The notes: generated by a model not told the origin, from the letters alone. Positions 8,547 to 17,440 are shown, numbered from the stretch's first letter. The stretch is 64,000 nucleotides of DNA from Palsa-1315 sp032123755 (GCA_032123755.1 JAQBES010000043.1:50288-114287), one strand, 5' to 3'. Numbers and translations are program-made.

Positions 8547-10067
8547 ATGAAATGTACGCGATGGCTGATGCTGTTATTGATGATCGTGGTGTCATGCCTG
8601 GCGGGCTTTGTTGTGCGCGCACAGGCATCGGATGATCGGCAGCAGTTGCTGGCCACGGTGCACGTTCATAGTACTGCCAGCACCGGTGAATTGACCATTG
8701 AGGCTCTGGCCCTACGGGCAGAACAGCTCGGCCTCGATGTGCTGATTTTGAGCGACAACTTTTCTCTCCGCTATGAATATGGACTCTGGCCCTTGCCCGG
8801 TCTCTTGAAACATCAGGTCAGTTTTCCATCCGTGCTGGAGTATGGAATCGAACGATATATGGACGAGATCGCGGCAGCGCAGAGTCGGCACTCGAAGCTG
8901 ATCATCGTGCCTGGTGTCGAGGTCGCTCCCTATTACTATTGGACCGGTTCGTTAGTGGGACGCACGTTGACGATGCACAATGCCCAACGCAATCTGCTGG
9001 TGCTCGGCCTGACCAGGCCGGAGGATTATCGGTCCCTTCCTGCAAGCGGGAACCCGGGATCCTACACGTTCGATTGGCGCGGGGCGGTGAATGGTGCGCC
9101 GATGTTATTGGTTGTTCCCGCTGTCTGGCTGTGGAAGCCGCTCCGTCGCCGTACCGATCGGCGATCTTTACGGCGCACTGTCGCCTGCACTCTGATCGTC
9201 CTTGCGGTCTCACTGGTGGCCAATGCCTGGCCTCTGAGTCAGCCTGCGTTTAGTTTGTATGATGATCGGCTGGGGTATCGTCCCTATCAGGCCCTAATCG
9301 ATGATGCGAGGGACAAGGGAGGGCTTGTCTTTTGGTCGATGACAGAAGCGCGAGACTTTCATGAATATGCTGCCGGGCCATTGGGAACCGTGACCGTCAA
9401 GACGGAGCCCCACCCAGAGGCGTTGCTGCAGACGACGGGGTATACCGGATTCGGCGGGCTCTATCAGGATGGGCGAACAATCATCAAGCCGGGTGAGTTG
9501 TGGGATCGGTTGCTGCAATTGCCTGCCGATGAGCAGCGACCGATCCCGGTGCTCATCGGGGAGCTGGCGTTTCATGGATTGAGCGATGCCGGCAAGGACT
9601 TGCCTCGTCTTGTGACGGCGCTCTGGGTGAAAGAACGGACGGTTGCCGGCGTGCTGGAGGCGCTTCGATCTGGGCACGCCTATGCGGTGGGAGATGGCGA
9701 TCATCGCGTCCAGCTTCGGCTCGATGAGTTTCGAGTGGTCTGCCGGGGTGGCACCAAAGCGGCTTCGGTTGGTGACAGGCTGGATCCAGACGGCGCGCGC
9801 GATCTGATGGTCCATCTGTCCATCACGGCGACCGATCGCGGGCGCCATCCTATAAAGGTGCGGGTGATTCGTTCCGGCGAGGTCCTGGCTCAGTTGGCTG
9901 GTGAGACGCCATTTCTCGTCGACTGGCCCGATTCAACTGTGCCAATAAATGAGCGGATGACCTATCGGGTGGAGATCACCGGCAGCGGCGAGCTGTTGAG
10001 TAATCCAATCTTCGTGGGGCCGATTTCGTCGTCTGTTGACGCCGAAAGTAAACAGGAAAAATTGTAA
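8547..10067 (+). CDS. Membrane-anchored PHP-domain protein, degenerate metal site
   Basis: 506 residues. An N-terminal hydrophobic stretch (LMLLLMIVVSCLAGFVV) acts as signal anchor. The PHP phosphoesterase fold follows: HVHS at 39-42, then LGLDVLILSDN, PGVEV and HNAQRNLLVLGL. The usual second motif TDHD reads SDNF here, so one metal ligand is replaced. Unusually, two more hydrophobic segments (MLLVVPAVWLW and VACTLIVLAVSLVANAW, near residues 190-225) interrupt the domain, so the catalytic part would be split across the membrane. ATG 8547 gives a clean signal anchor 13 nt after the previous stop. Possibly a glycan or phosphate-ester processing enzyme. Confidence 0.7.
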   Translation: MKCTRWLMLLLMIVVSCLAGFVVRAQASDDRQQLLATVHVHSTASTGELTIEALALRAEQLGLDVLILSDNFSLRYEYGLWPLPGLLKHQVSFPSVLEYGIERYMDEIAAAQSRHSKLIIVPGVEVAPYYYWTGSLVGRTLTMHNAQRNLLVLGLTRPEDYRSLPASGNPGSYTFDWRGAVNGAPMLLVVPAVWLWKPLRRRTDRRSLRRTVACTLIVLAVSLVANAWPLSQPAFSLYDDRLGYRPYQALIDDARDKGGLVFWSMTEARDFHEYAAGPLGTVTVKTEPHPEALLQTTGYTGFGGLYQDGRTIIKPGELWDRLLQLPADEQRPIPVLIGELAFHGLSDAGKDLPRLVTALWVKERTVAGVLEALRSGHAYAVGDGDHRVQLRLDEFRVVCRGGTKAASVGDRLDPDGARDLMVHLSITATDRGRHPIKVRVIRSGEVLAQLAGETPFLVDWPDSTVPINERMTYRVEITGSGELLSNPIFVGPISSSVDAESKQEKL

Positions 10068-10123
10068 AGATAGATTTAGCAGGAAACTTTTACTTTTCGC
10101 CCTCAGACTGTTTACTTGAACCC

Positions 10124-10831
10124 ATGCGTGTCACGATTCATCAACCGCAGTTTCTGCCGTGGCTTGGGTATCTGGACAAGATCGATCAAGCAGATCTGTT
10201 CATCGCCTTGGACTCGGTACAGTTTAAAAAAAACGAGTGGCAAAATCGCAATAGGATCAGAACCGCGGAAGGCTGCCAATGGATCACCGTGCCGGTCCTC
10301 CATCACTTTGGCCAACTGGTGAAAGATGTTCGGATCAATCAGGCCGTGACCTGGCGGAGCCAGCACCTGCGCGCCGTTGAGATGCATTATGCGCGGGCGC
10401 CGTTCCGCGACCGCTATCTGTCGGAATTGCACAGCCTCTATGCGACTCCATGGGAACGGTTGCACGATCTGAATATGGCGGTAATTCGCTGGCTGCTCGG
10501 GGCCTACGGGATTACGACGCCTGTTCGCTGTGCATCGGAATGGGCGGTGCGTGAAGAGCCCACCGACCGGTTGATTGATCTCTGTCATGCCGTTGGAGCA
10601 TCGGGATATCTCTCCGGTCCAGGCGGGGAGCAGTATTTAGATACCACGCGGTTTGAATTGTCCGGACTGAGGCTGGAGATTCAACAGTTCCAACATCCGA
10701 TGTATCGGCAAGTCTATGAACCATTCATGCCGGCTATGTCGGCAATCGATCTGTTGTTCTGTTGCGGCCCGGAGGCGCTGACGCGATTGCGCGATGCACG
10801 GGCGGGACAGAACGAGGTCACGGCGGGCTAA
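10124..10831 (+). CDS. WbqC-like family protein
   Basis: 235 residues that match the WbqC family (PF08889) from the first line: VTIHQPQFLPWLGYLDKI with the conserved HQPQFLPW, followed by LDSVQFKKNEWQNRNRI. Members occur in O-antigen and nucleotide-sugar clusters and are thought to help make modified amino sugars; the exact reaction is poorly defined. C-terminal features are SGPGGEQYLD and HPMYRQVYEPFMPAMSAIDLLF. A 56-nt gap separates it from the PHP gene. It is followed by a PIG-L deacetylase and a DegT aminotransferase, an arrangement that supports an amino-sugar role. Confidence 0.88.
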   Translation: MRVTIHQPQFLPWLGYLDKIDQADLFIALDSVQFKKNEWQNRNRIRTAEGCQWITVPVLHHFGQLVKDVRINQAVTWRSQHLRAVEMHYARAPFRDRYLSELHSLYATPWERLHDLNMAVIRWLLGAYGITTPVRCASEWAVREEPTDRLIDLCHAVGASGYLSGPGGEQYLDTTRFELSGLRLEIQQFQHPMYRQVYEPFMPAMSAIDLLFCCGPEALTRLRDARAGQNEVTAG

Positions 10832-10851
10832 CACCGCTCGAGGAGGATGAG

Positions 10852-11496
10852 ATGGCGAACGAGCGTAGAGTGCCGATGCGGATACTGGCAATCGGTGCTC
10901 ATCCGGACGATATTGAGGCCGGATGCGGCGGCACGTTGATCAAGTATGCGCAAAAGGGGCATCGCATTTTTCTGATGGTAATGACGGCCGGCGATAAGGG
11001 TGGTTCGGGCGACGTACGCAAACGTGAGCAGGCGCAATCGGCGAAACAATTGCGGGCCGAGAAGATTTTCTGGGGCGGGTATGAGGACACGGCGGTTCCG
11101 ATGGGACGCGAATTGATTCAAGAGATCGAAGCGGTGGTGAAAGAGGTCCAGCCGCACTTCATTTTCTCGCACTATCACGACGATACCCATCAGGACCATA
11201 GGCACCTGGCGATGAGTACGATTACCGCGACCCGCTATACCAAGAACGTGTTGTTCTACGAAGGACCGACAACCCAGAACTTCTCGCCGACCGTCTTTGT
11301 CGATATCGATCAGGTGGTCGAGGAGAAGATCAAATCGATTGAGGCCCACGTGTCGCAGGTGAAAAAGACCAACATCGAAGATCTAAGTATCGTGGATGTG
11401 ATTCGGGCCGGGGCGCACTTCCGCGGCATCCAGGGTCGGGTAAAAAACGCAGAAGGCTTTGTTCCGCTGCGATTGTTTATTAATATCGGCATATGA
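10852..11496 (+). CDS. PIG-L family N-acetyl sugar deacetylase
   Basis: 214 residues. The zinc-site motif is AHPDDIEAGCGG (AHPDD near residues 16-20) and the distal metal-binding histidines are in HYHDDTHQDHRH (near 107-117). PIG-L (LmbE-like) enzymes remove an acetyl group from N-acetylglucosamine-type sugars. I start at ATG 10852, which is preceded by a strong Shine-Dalgarno sequence (AGGAGG at 10841-10846); a longer frame exists but has no site. Its stop overlaps the ATG of the aminotransferase gene. Confidence 0.92.
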   Translation: MANERRVPMRILAIGAHPDDIEAGCGGTLIKYAQKGHRIFLMVMTAGDKGGSGDVRKREQAQSAKQLRAEKIFWGGYEDTAVPMGRELIQEIEAVVKEVQPHFIFSHYHDDTHQDHRHLAMSTITATRYTKNVLFYEGPTTQNFSPTVFVDIDQVVEEKIKSIEAHVSQVKKTNIEDLSIVDVIRAGAHFRGIQGRVKNAEGFVPLRLFINIGI

Positions 11497-12572
11497 CGAC
11501 TGTGGCGACAATAATTCCCCACTCACGTCCTGCGATCGACCAGGAGGACTTGCGAGCGACAGCCGAGGTACTTCGTTCCGGTCAGATTTCACAAGGGCCC
11601 TGGGTGAAGCGATTCGAACGTGGGATGGCAGGGTTCTTTAGCTTGCAGGGTGGGGTGGCTGTCAGTTCTGGGACTGCGGCGCTCGAGCTGGCCCTGCGGG
11701 CGCTCAGGATTGGAGCCGGTGACGAAGTCATCATGCCAAGCTATGTCTGTCCGGCGCCATGGCTCGCGACGCAACGAGTGGGGGCAGAGGCCCGGCTCGT
11801 CGACATCGATCTGAATACGTTCAACATCGACCCGCTCGCAGCCTGCCAGGTGGTGACCAATAAGACTCGCGCGATCATTGTTCCGCATCTGTTCGGCCTG
11901 CCGGCTGATCTGACGGCTCTTGAACGGATTGGGATCCCGCTGATTGAGGATTGTGCACAGACGCTAGGGATGTCGGAACAGGGGCGGTCTGTCGGCACGG
12001 TCGGACGACTCACCGTGTGTTCTTTCTACGCGACGAAGTTGCTGTGTGCCGGAGAAGGCGGGATGGTACTGTCGAATGAGGGGGCGTTACTCGAACGAGT
12101 CAGGTTGCTGCGCGAATATGATGGCGCCGCCACGCTGGATCCCTCCTCTTTCAACCTCAAACTGACCGACTTGCAAGCAGCACTCGGGCTATCTCAACTG
12201 ACACGACTCTCGGCCTTTCATGAACGGCGACGGTTTCTTGCGGCAGGCTATCGAGAAGCACTATCCTCCACGTCCGCTGTCTGCCCGAGCCTGCCTCTAG
12301 GCAGGACACACGGGTACTATCGATTTGTGATCAGGCTGCCGCATGTACAGACTGACCCTGATGGTCTCATGAGTCTGGTCAGTCGGTTGGAGCAGCAGGG
12401 GATTCACTGCCGCAAGCCTGTCTTTCGACCGCTCCACCGCTATCTGGATCAGTCCGGTTTCCCTAATAGTGACGAAGCGGACAGAACGGCGTTGTCGATT
12501 CCACTCTATCCCGATCTCACAGATGACGAAGTCCGGCAGGTTCAACAATCCTTGGTCCAGGTCTTGTCATGA
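11493..12572 (+). CDS. DegT/DnrJ/EryC1/StrS sugar aminotransferase
   Basis: 359 residues, PLP-dependent fold type I. Family marks are VSSGTAALELALRAL, VCPAPWLATQRVGAEARLVD and the PLP-lysine motif SFYATKLLCAGEGG (Lys near residue 182). Enzymes of this family convert keto-sugar nucleotides to amino sugars with glutamate as donor. Coupled by ATGA overlaps to the deacetylase before it and to the WecA-like transferase after it, which points to synthesis of an amino or acylamino sugar that is then incorporated in the glycan. Confidence 0.92.
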   Translation: MTTVATIIPHSRPAIDQEDLRATAEVLRSGQISQGPWVKRFERGMAGFFSLQGGVAVSSGTAALELALRALRIGAGDEVIMPSYVCPAPWLATQRVGAEARLVDIDLNTFNIDPLAACQVVTNKTRAIIVPHLFGLPADLTALERIGIPLIEDCAQTLGMSEQGRSVGTVGRLTVCSFYATKLLCAGEGGMVLSNEGALLERVRLLREYDGAATLDPSSFNLKLTDLQAALGLSQLTRLSAFHERRRFLAAGYREALSSTSAVCPSLPLGRTHGYYRFVIRLPHVQTDPDGLMSLVSRLEQQGIHCRKPVFRPLHRYLDQSGFPNSDEADRTALSIPLYPDLTDDEVRQVQQSLVQVLS

Positions 12573-13738
12573 AAGCCATTGACGTCGAGGTCTCACCGTT
12601 CGCGTTGCGCAGCAGCCGGAGCTGGCTGACACCGGCTGCGCTGGGGGCCCTGCTGGGAGCGCTGGCCTTGGCGGTTCCCACGGTTCGTCATCTCTTTGCG
12701 CTCGAAGGTATTCGATGGCTCCACATCCTCCTCTTTGCATTTCTCGTTGCCGGCGCATTAACGCCATTCATGGTGCATCTCGGTCATCAGTGGGGGCTGG
12801 TCGATCAACCGTCGGAGCGAAAGATCCATGTGCAACCGACTCCTAGGCTTGGTGGTGTGGCAGTCTATCTTGGATTCCTCGGCTCGGTGCTGTTGAATTC
12901 GATCCTGCCGGACTGGATGATCGCCACGCTGGCGGCCGGATCGCTATTGCTGATCGTCGGTGTGATCGATGACGTTTGGGAATTGCCTGCTGCTTCGAAG
13001 CTGGTCGCCCAACTTGTGGCAGCCGGGATCGTTATTTCCACAGGCAAGGTTCTGACGCTGTTTCCGGGCGGTCCAGTCGGCGATGTTGCGAATGTTATGC
13101 TGACGTTGCTCTGGATCGTTGGAATCACGAATGCCTTCAACTTTTTTGACGGCATGGATGGTTTGGCCACGGGGCTTGCGATTCTCATAGCCGGATTCAT
13201 GGGAGCGGTGGCATTTGAAACAAACCAGCCTGAATTGGGTTGGCTTGCCATTGCCATCATCGGGGCAGGCGTAGGATTTCTTCCTTACAATTTTCGTGGG
13301 CGTAAACCGGCTGTGATTTTTCTTGGAGACGGTGGCGCGACTTTCCTCGGATTCACGCTTGCCTGTCTCGCCGTCAAAGGGAATTGGGCGGATCATAGTC
13401 CGATCGTCTCATTTAGTAATCCGCTCCTTATCTTCGGTGTGCTCATCTACGACATGATCCATATCACTGTGGAACGGATGGCGACAGGGAAAGTGCGCTC
13501 GATCAAGGGATGGCTCGACTACGTGGGTAAAGACCATCTCCATCATCGGTTGGAGCGTGCGTTGGGGTCGCGCCAGGCGAGCGTCGCGATGATTTGTCTC
13601 ATGACGATTTGCCTCGGGTTGGCAGCCTTAGCCCTCCGTGAAGCCGGAACGGCTGAGGCGCTGCTGCTGCTTGTACAAGCCTGCTTGATTGTGGTCATGA
13701 TCACAATCTTGGAGTGGAGCGGTCGCCAGAAACGTTGA
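12569..13738 (+). CDS. MraY/WecA-type undecaprenyl-phosphate sugar-1-phosphate transferase
   Basis: 389-residue polytopic membrane protein with about ten hydrophobic segments. Catalytic marks of the family are VGVIDDVWELP, NAFNFFDGMDGLATG (near 190-203) and the cytoplasmic KDHLHHRLER (near residue 323). It transfers a sugar-1-phosphate from a UDP-sugar to undecaprenyl phosphate, the first membrane step of many glycan pathways. MraY itself is less likely because the neighbourhood is glycan rather than cell-wall genes. An extra N-terminal hydrophobic segment (WLTPAALGALLGALALAVP) precedes the standard fold. It closes the operon; the next gene is metabolic. Confidence 0.88.
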   Translation: MKAIDVEVSPFALRSSRSWLTPAALGALLGALALAVPTVRHLFALEGIRWLHILLFAFLVAGALTPFMVHLGHQWGLVDQPSERKIHVQPTPRLGGVAVYLGFLGSVLLNSILPDWMIATLAAGSLLLIVGVIDDVWELPAASKLVAQLVAAGIVISTGKVLTLFPGGPVGDVANVMLTLLWIVGITNAFNFFDGMDGLATGLAILIAGFMGAVAFETNQPELGWLAIAIIGAGVGFLPYNFRGRKPAVIFLGDGGATFLGFTLACLAVKGNWADHSPIVSFSNPLLIFGVLIYDMIHITVERMATGKVRSIKGWLDYVGKDHLHHRLERALGSRQASVAMICLMTICLGLAALALREAGTAEALLLLVQACLIVVMITILEWSGRQKR

Positions 13739-13779
13739 CCCCTTGCACTGTGCCGCAGTTCCCGCTACAAGATTCCTTC

Positions 13780-14811
13780 ATGGTTCCTACCGTTGAATGG
13801 AAAGACGGTGCAGTAAGGCTGCTCGACCAGAGCCGATTGCCGGAGTACGTCGAGTTTTTAGACTGCCGAGACTATCAGACCGTCGCCGACGCAATTCGCA
13901 GTCTTAAAGTACGAGGCGCTCCGGCGATCGGTGTGACTGCGGCGATGGGGGTCGCACTGGGTGCCCAGACCGTCACGGCATCAGACTATGAGGCCTTCAC
14001 CAAGGCGGTGTTTGTGATCTGCGATCATCTCGCGTCGACCAGGCCGACGGCGGTCAATCTGTTTTGGGCCATCGAACGGATGAAAGGCTTGCTCACCTCT
14101 TTACGCACGCAGCCGATTCGGTCCATCAAAGCCGCGCTGCTGAAGGAGTCACAAGTTATTCTCGATGAAGATATCGCGCTCTGTAAGGCGATGGGACAGC
14201 ACGGGGCGAGACTCATTGCGAGCGGCCAAACGGTCCTGACCCATTGCAATGCCGGTGCCTTGGCAACCGCCGGCTACGGAACGGCATTGGGCGTCATTCG
14301 CGCGGCCTGGGAGCAGGGGAAGAATATTCAGGTCATCGCAGACGAAACCAGGCCGGTTCTGCAGGGTGCGCGACTCACGGCCTGGGAGTTGATGCAGGAC
14401 AAGATTCCTGTGACGCTCATCACGGATAATATGGCAGGCGCACTCATGCGGCAGGGGAAAATTCACCTCTGTATCGTGGGGGCGGATCGGATCGCCGCCA
14501 ACGGAGACGTGGCGAACAAGATCGGTACCTACTCAGTTGCCGTGCTGGCCAAAGCCCATGGGATTCCCTTCTACGTGGCCGCGCCCTATTCCACGATTGA
14601 TTTGAAGACGAAAACAGGAGCAGACATTCCAATCGAACAACGGAACCCAAGCGAAGTCACCACCATTCATGGAAGCCATCCTGTCGCGCCGATCGGCGTG
14701 GCCGTCTACAATCCCGCGTTCGACGTGACCCCGGCTGAATTGATTGCAGGGATTATTACCGAGCGGGGTGTCTTTCGCCCGCTGGATCTGGCTGAGCAAT
14801 TCGCCTCTTAA
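13780..14811 (+). CDS. mtnA: S-methyl-5-thioribose-1-phosphate isomerase
   Basis: 343 residues, the usual length of MtnA. The enzyme isomerises methylthioribose-1-phosphate to methylthioribulose-1-phosphate in methionine salvage. Seen in sequence: KVRGAPAIGVTAAMGVALG, the catalytic-cysteine segment LTHCNAGALATAGYG (near 153), ITDNMAGALM and GADRIAANGDVANKIGTY with the catalytic aspartate. I use ATG 13780, which gives the family-typical start MVPTVEWKDGAV; no strong ribosome site is visible and an in-frame start 66 nt upstream, inside the end of the previous gene, cannot be excluded. Confidence 0.94.
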   Translation: MVPTVEWKDGAVRLLDQSRLPEYVEFLDCRDYQTVADAIRSLKVRGAPAIGVTAAMGVALGAQTVTASDYEAFTKAVFVICDHLASTRPTAVNLFWAIERMKGLLTSLRTQPIRSIKAALLKESQVILDEDIALCKAMGQHGARLIASGQTVLTHCNAGALATAGYGTALGVIRAAWEQGKNIQVIADETRPVLQGARLTAWELMQDKIPVTLITDNMAGALMRQGKIHLCIVGADRIAANGDVANKIGTYSVAVLAKAHGIPFYVAAPYSTIDLKTKTGADIPIEQRNPSEVTTIHGSHPVAPIGVAVYNPAFDVTPAELIAGIITERGVFRPLDLAEQFAS

Positions 14812-14825
14812 GATAAGACGTTCTC

Positions 14826-14854
14826 TTGTAACACATGAAGCCCATCCCTATAAT
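14826..14854 (+). promoter_or_regulatory. Sigma-70-like promoter for ndk
   Basis: TTGTAA at 14826-14831, a 17-nt spacer and a perfect TATAAT at 14849-14854, 54 nt before the ndk start. This is the best sigma-70-type match I saw in the window and would give ndk its own short leader. Confidence 0.6.
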
Positions 14855-14908
14855 GGGTCGGTCATTTTTGCCATGTTTCCAAACTAGACTGGAGGAAGAC
14901 TTTACGCA

Positions 14909-15328
14909 ATGAGTGAACGAACATTAGCCATTATCAAGCCGGATGCAGTAAAGAAAAATGCGATTGGCGACATTATTGCCTGCTATGAAAAAGCCGGTCT
15001 GAAGCCGGTGGCCCTACGCATGATGCAGTTCTCAAAAGCGACGGCCGAGGGATTTTATGCCGTGCATAAGGCCCGACCATTTTTCGATAGCCTCTGCACG
15101 TTCATGGTGTCCGGTCCGGTCGTAGTGCTGGTCCTGAAGGGTGACAACGCGATCAAGAAGAATCGTGAGCTGATGGGTGCGACCGATCCGGCCAAGGCGG
15201 AGGCTGGCACGATTCGCAAGGCACATGGGGCAAATATCGAGTTCAACGCGGTGCATGGATCTGATTCGCCGGAGACCGCCAAGTTCGAGATTGGATATTT
15301 CTTTGCTGAAATGGATCTTCTTGGATAG
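14909..15328 (+). CDS. ndk: Nucleoside diphosphate kinase
   Basis: 139 residues. Transfers the gamma phosphate of ATP to NDPs through a phosphohistidine. The signature NAVHGSDSPE places the catalytic His at residue 116; the N-terminus TLAIIKPDAVKK is also typical. A clear ribosome site (GGAGGAAG) lies about 8 nt before ATG. It stands alone between its own promoter and a stem-loop terminator. Confidence 0.97.
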   Translation: MSERTLAIIKPDAVKKNAIGDIIACYEKAGLKPVALRMMQFSKATAEGFYAVHKARPFFDSLCTFMVSGPVVVLVLKGDNAIKKNRELMGATDPAKAEAGTIRKAHGANIEFNAVHGSDSPETAKFEIGYFFAEMDLLG

Positions 15329-15348
15329 GAACGTCTCTCGGTTAACAG

Positions 15349-15375
15349 GATGCTGGAAAAGTCCAGCATCTTTCT
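15349..15375 (+). terminator. Stem-loop terminator after ndk, collapsed family B repeat end
   Basis: GATGCTGG (15349-15356) pairs perfectly with CCAGCATC (15363-15370) over a 6-nt loop and is followed by TTT. The left part, CAGGATGCTGGAAAAG, matches the end of the family B repeats found at 44943, 53237 and 57769, so this may be a deleted copy now working as a terminator. Confidence 0.6.
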
Positions 15376-15378
15376 GAA

Positions 15379-15458
15379 AGGTTGAGGCTCAGGCTGAGGT
15401 TGAGATTGCAAGAGATTGATCCTAGCTCAGCCTTGACCTCGACCTTAACCTCAACCTG
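15379..15458. repeat. Family A palindromic repeat, copy 1
   Basis: The left arm (15381-15404) is made of GTTGAGGCT/AGGCTGAGG words. The right arm (15426-15457) is their approximate reverse complement (CCTTGACCTC, CTTAACCTCAACCT). An RNA copy would fold as a long imperfect hairpin. It ends 28 nt before the GTG start of the lipoprotein gene. Related copies are at 16961, 44307 and 54466. Confidence 0.75.
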
Positions 15459-15486
15459 CTTCACTGCCTGTTAGGTGTGAAGGGCT

Positions 15487-16917
15487 GTGTGCTTTCCCGT
15501 TCATCGTTGGCCGGACGCCGTGAGATGGATTGTCTGTGTGCTGCTCTTGGTTTTTTCTGGGTGCGCCGCTCTGGCGCCCCGCTTCCCTCCATCGATGCCG
15601 TCTGCCACGTCGGGAGTCGATCCAGGACTGGACGCTCAGACGCAGCTCATTGAGTCCGCGCATCGTGCGTATGTGCAAGAACGCTATCCACTCGCCAGTG
15701 CACTCTTCCAACGATTTGTTGACGCCAATCCCGATTCTCCAAGGCTGAGTGAAGCTCGTTGGTGGCTCGCGCGCTCGTACGAGCAGGGCGGGGACTTCCC
15801 GGCCGCACTGTCGGCCTATCGCGCCGTGGTCGGGGCGGTACCACAATCTACCCCGCTCGCCGGCAGTTATGAGTTTCACGCCCTCAATCGGCTGGATGCA
15901 TTACGTCGGAGTCTCGGCCCATCGTCCTTGCTGGAACGGAAGCAGGTAGCGCTTTGGATGACGAGCGCGGACTGGCTCATGATTCCAGATGTCAGACTAT
16001 GGATCGAGCAACTCGCTGACGCAGGGGTGACATCGTTGATTGTCGAGGCGGGATCAACCCCTCGTGAGGAGGCGCAGTCAGGTCCCATCGGGGTGTATTT
16101 CCAGACCTCACAGGTTCCGGTCGTCGAGGATCTTTTTAGCGTGATCGTACCAGTAGCCCATGCCAACGGGATGGCGGTATTGGCGTCGCTCAATCTGCAT
16201 GAGCCAGGCTGGACAACGATAAATCCTGAGTGGGGTATCGCCATGGCCAACCGGACAGACCAGCCGTTCCAGCTAGCCGGTCATGTCGATGTGCTCCATC
16301 CTGACTACCAGCGGCTCATCAGTGAGGTGACACAGGATTTGGTGCGTACAGACATCGATGGGCTGATACTTTGGGTCAGGAGAGCCAAGGGATTTGCCGA
16401 GGAATGGAGCCAGACGTCGCGACGGATGTTCGACGGGTTCTTTGGGGCTTCACTCGATAGCCACGATCAGTCTGTCTCTCCAGACGCATGGCGCTGGGCC
16501 GGGTGGAAGACGAGGACCTATCTTGGGTTTGTAGCACGATTAACTCAGCAGTTGCGACGGACGCGACCGGGACTTCTGGTCGCCGTCGTCGTTCATGAGC
16601 GTGCGGTCCTCTCGCCTGTGGATGCCTTGATGGAGTATGGAGAAGACGTGCTCGAAACGAAGCAACAGGGGCTTCACATAATCGTCCAGCCAGAGCCGGG
16701 CATGTCAGCACGGCCGGATGAGCAAGGGGAGAGGATGGAAACGGTGCGACAACGATTGGCGCCGACGGCTGGGGATGAACGGCAACTCTGGCTGGCCATG
16801 GCCCTGGGCGCGTCGGATCCATCGTCTCTGGTCACGGCCGTGAGAGCCACCATCGCGGCGAAAGTCGGGCAAGCTGGGACACATCTGCTGCTGCTGAATG
16901 GGCCAGCGTTTCCTTGA
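15487..16917 (+). CDS. Lipoprotein with TPR region and glycoside-hydrolase-like barrel
   Basis: 476 residues. A lipoprotein signal peptide ends in the lipobox LVFSGC. Residues about 50-125 look like TPR/YbgF-type repeats (AYVQERYPLASALFQRFV, WWLARSYEQGGDFPAALSAY). The rest resembles the GHL10 or PgaB C-terminal barrel: WMTSADWLMIPDVRLWIEQL, GVTSLIVEAG, NGMAVLASLNL, HPDYQRLISEV and TDIDGLILW. PgaB processes poly-N-acetylglucosamine in the periplasm, so this could act on an exported glycan. Start is GTG 15487; GTG 15520 is an alternative that leaves a shorter signal peptide. The domain calls come from pattern memory and are tentative. Confidence 0.65.
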   Translation: MCFPVHRWPDAVRWIVCVLLLVFSGCAALAPRFPPSMPSATSGVDPGLDAQTQLIESAHRAYVQERYPLASALFQRFVDANPDSPRLSEARWWLARSYEQGGDFPAALSAYRAVVGAVPQSTPLAGSYEFHALNRLDALRRSLGPSSLLERKQVALWMTSADWLMIPDVRLWIEQLADAGVTSLIVEAGSTPREEAQSGPIGVYFQTSQVPVVEDLFSVIVPVAHANGMAVLASLNLHEPGWTTINPEWGIAMANRTDQPFQLAGHVDVLHPDYQRLISEVTQDLVRTDIDGLILWVRRAKGFAEEWSQTSRRMFDGFFGASLDSHDQSVSPDAWRWAGWKTRTYLGFVARLTQQLRRTRPGLLVAVVVHERAVLSPVDALMEYGEDVLETKQQGLHIIVQPEPGMSARPDEQGERMETVRQRLAPTAGDERQLWLAMALGASDPSSLVTAVRATIAAKVGQAGTHLLLLNGPAFP

Positions 16918-16960
16918 CAAAAGAGGCGCCGGACCACTACGATTCCGCGACAAAAATATG

Positions 16961-17036
16961 CAGGTTGAGGCTAAGGCTTAGGTTGAGTCGTTACAGGAGA
17001 GCTCTCGGCTTTTACTTGACCTTAACCTCAATCTTC
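16961..17036. repeat. Family A palindromic repeat, copy 2
   Basis: The left arm CAGGTTGAGGCTAAGGCTTA GGTTGAG (16961-16987, written with a break) faces CTTGACCTTAACCTCAATC (17016-17034). It ends 17 nt before gcvH, leaving room only for the ribosome site AAGGGGAG. An mRNA hairpin just upstream of the start codon is likely. Confidence 0.7.
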
Positions 17037-17053
17037 TCCAAAGGGGAGCGCGC

Positions 17054-17440
17054 ATGATTCCGAAAGATCTTCGTTACCACCAAGAGCATGAATGGGTGCG
17101 GTTAAGCGGCACCCAGGCCACGGTCGGCATCAGTCATTTTGCCCAAGATGCGTTGGGCGATATTGTCTTTATCGATATGCCGAAGCTAGGTGCTGTCGTC
17201 AAGGCCGGGCAGCAGATCGGTGAGGTAGAATCGACCAAGACGACCTCGACGATCTACACGCCCGTGAGTGGCACCATTGCCAAGGTCAATGCTGACTTAA
17301 AAGACCACCCGGAAGTGGTGAACTCAGATCCCTATGGCAAAGGCTGGATGGTAATGATCGATTTGTTGAGCGCGAGCGACGTGGACAAGCTGATGACAGC
17401 AGCACAGTATGAAGCCTTTCTTGCCTCTCAGAAACATTGA
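17054..17440 (+). CDS. gcvH: Glycine cleavage system H protein
   Basis: 128 residues, standard GcvH length. The lipoyl-lysine motif is VESTKTTSTIYTPVSG, and the first residues HEWVRL and GISHFAQDALGDIVF are typical. GcvH carries the aminomethyl group between the P, T and L proteins of glycine cleavage. The next gene encodes dihydrolipoyl dehydrogenase (L protein), so half of the complex is encoded together here. GcvP and GcvT are not in the window. Confidence 0.95.
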   Translation: MIPKDLRYHQEHEWVRLSGTQATVGISHFAQDALGDIVFIDMPKLGAVVKAGQQIGEVESTKTTSTIYTPVSGTIAKVNADLKDHPEVVNSDPYGKGWMVMIDLLSASDVDKLMTAAQYEAFLASQKH

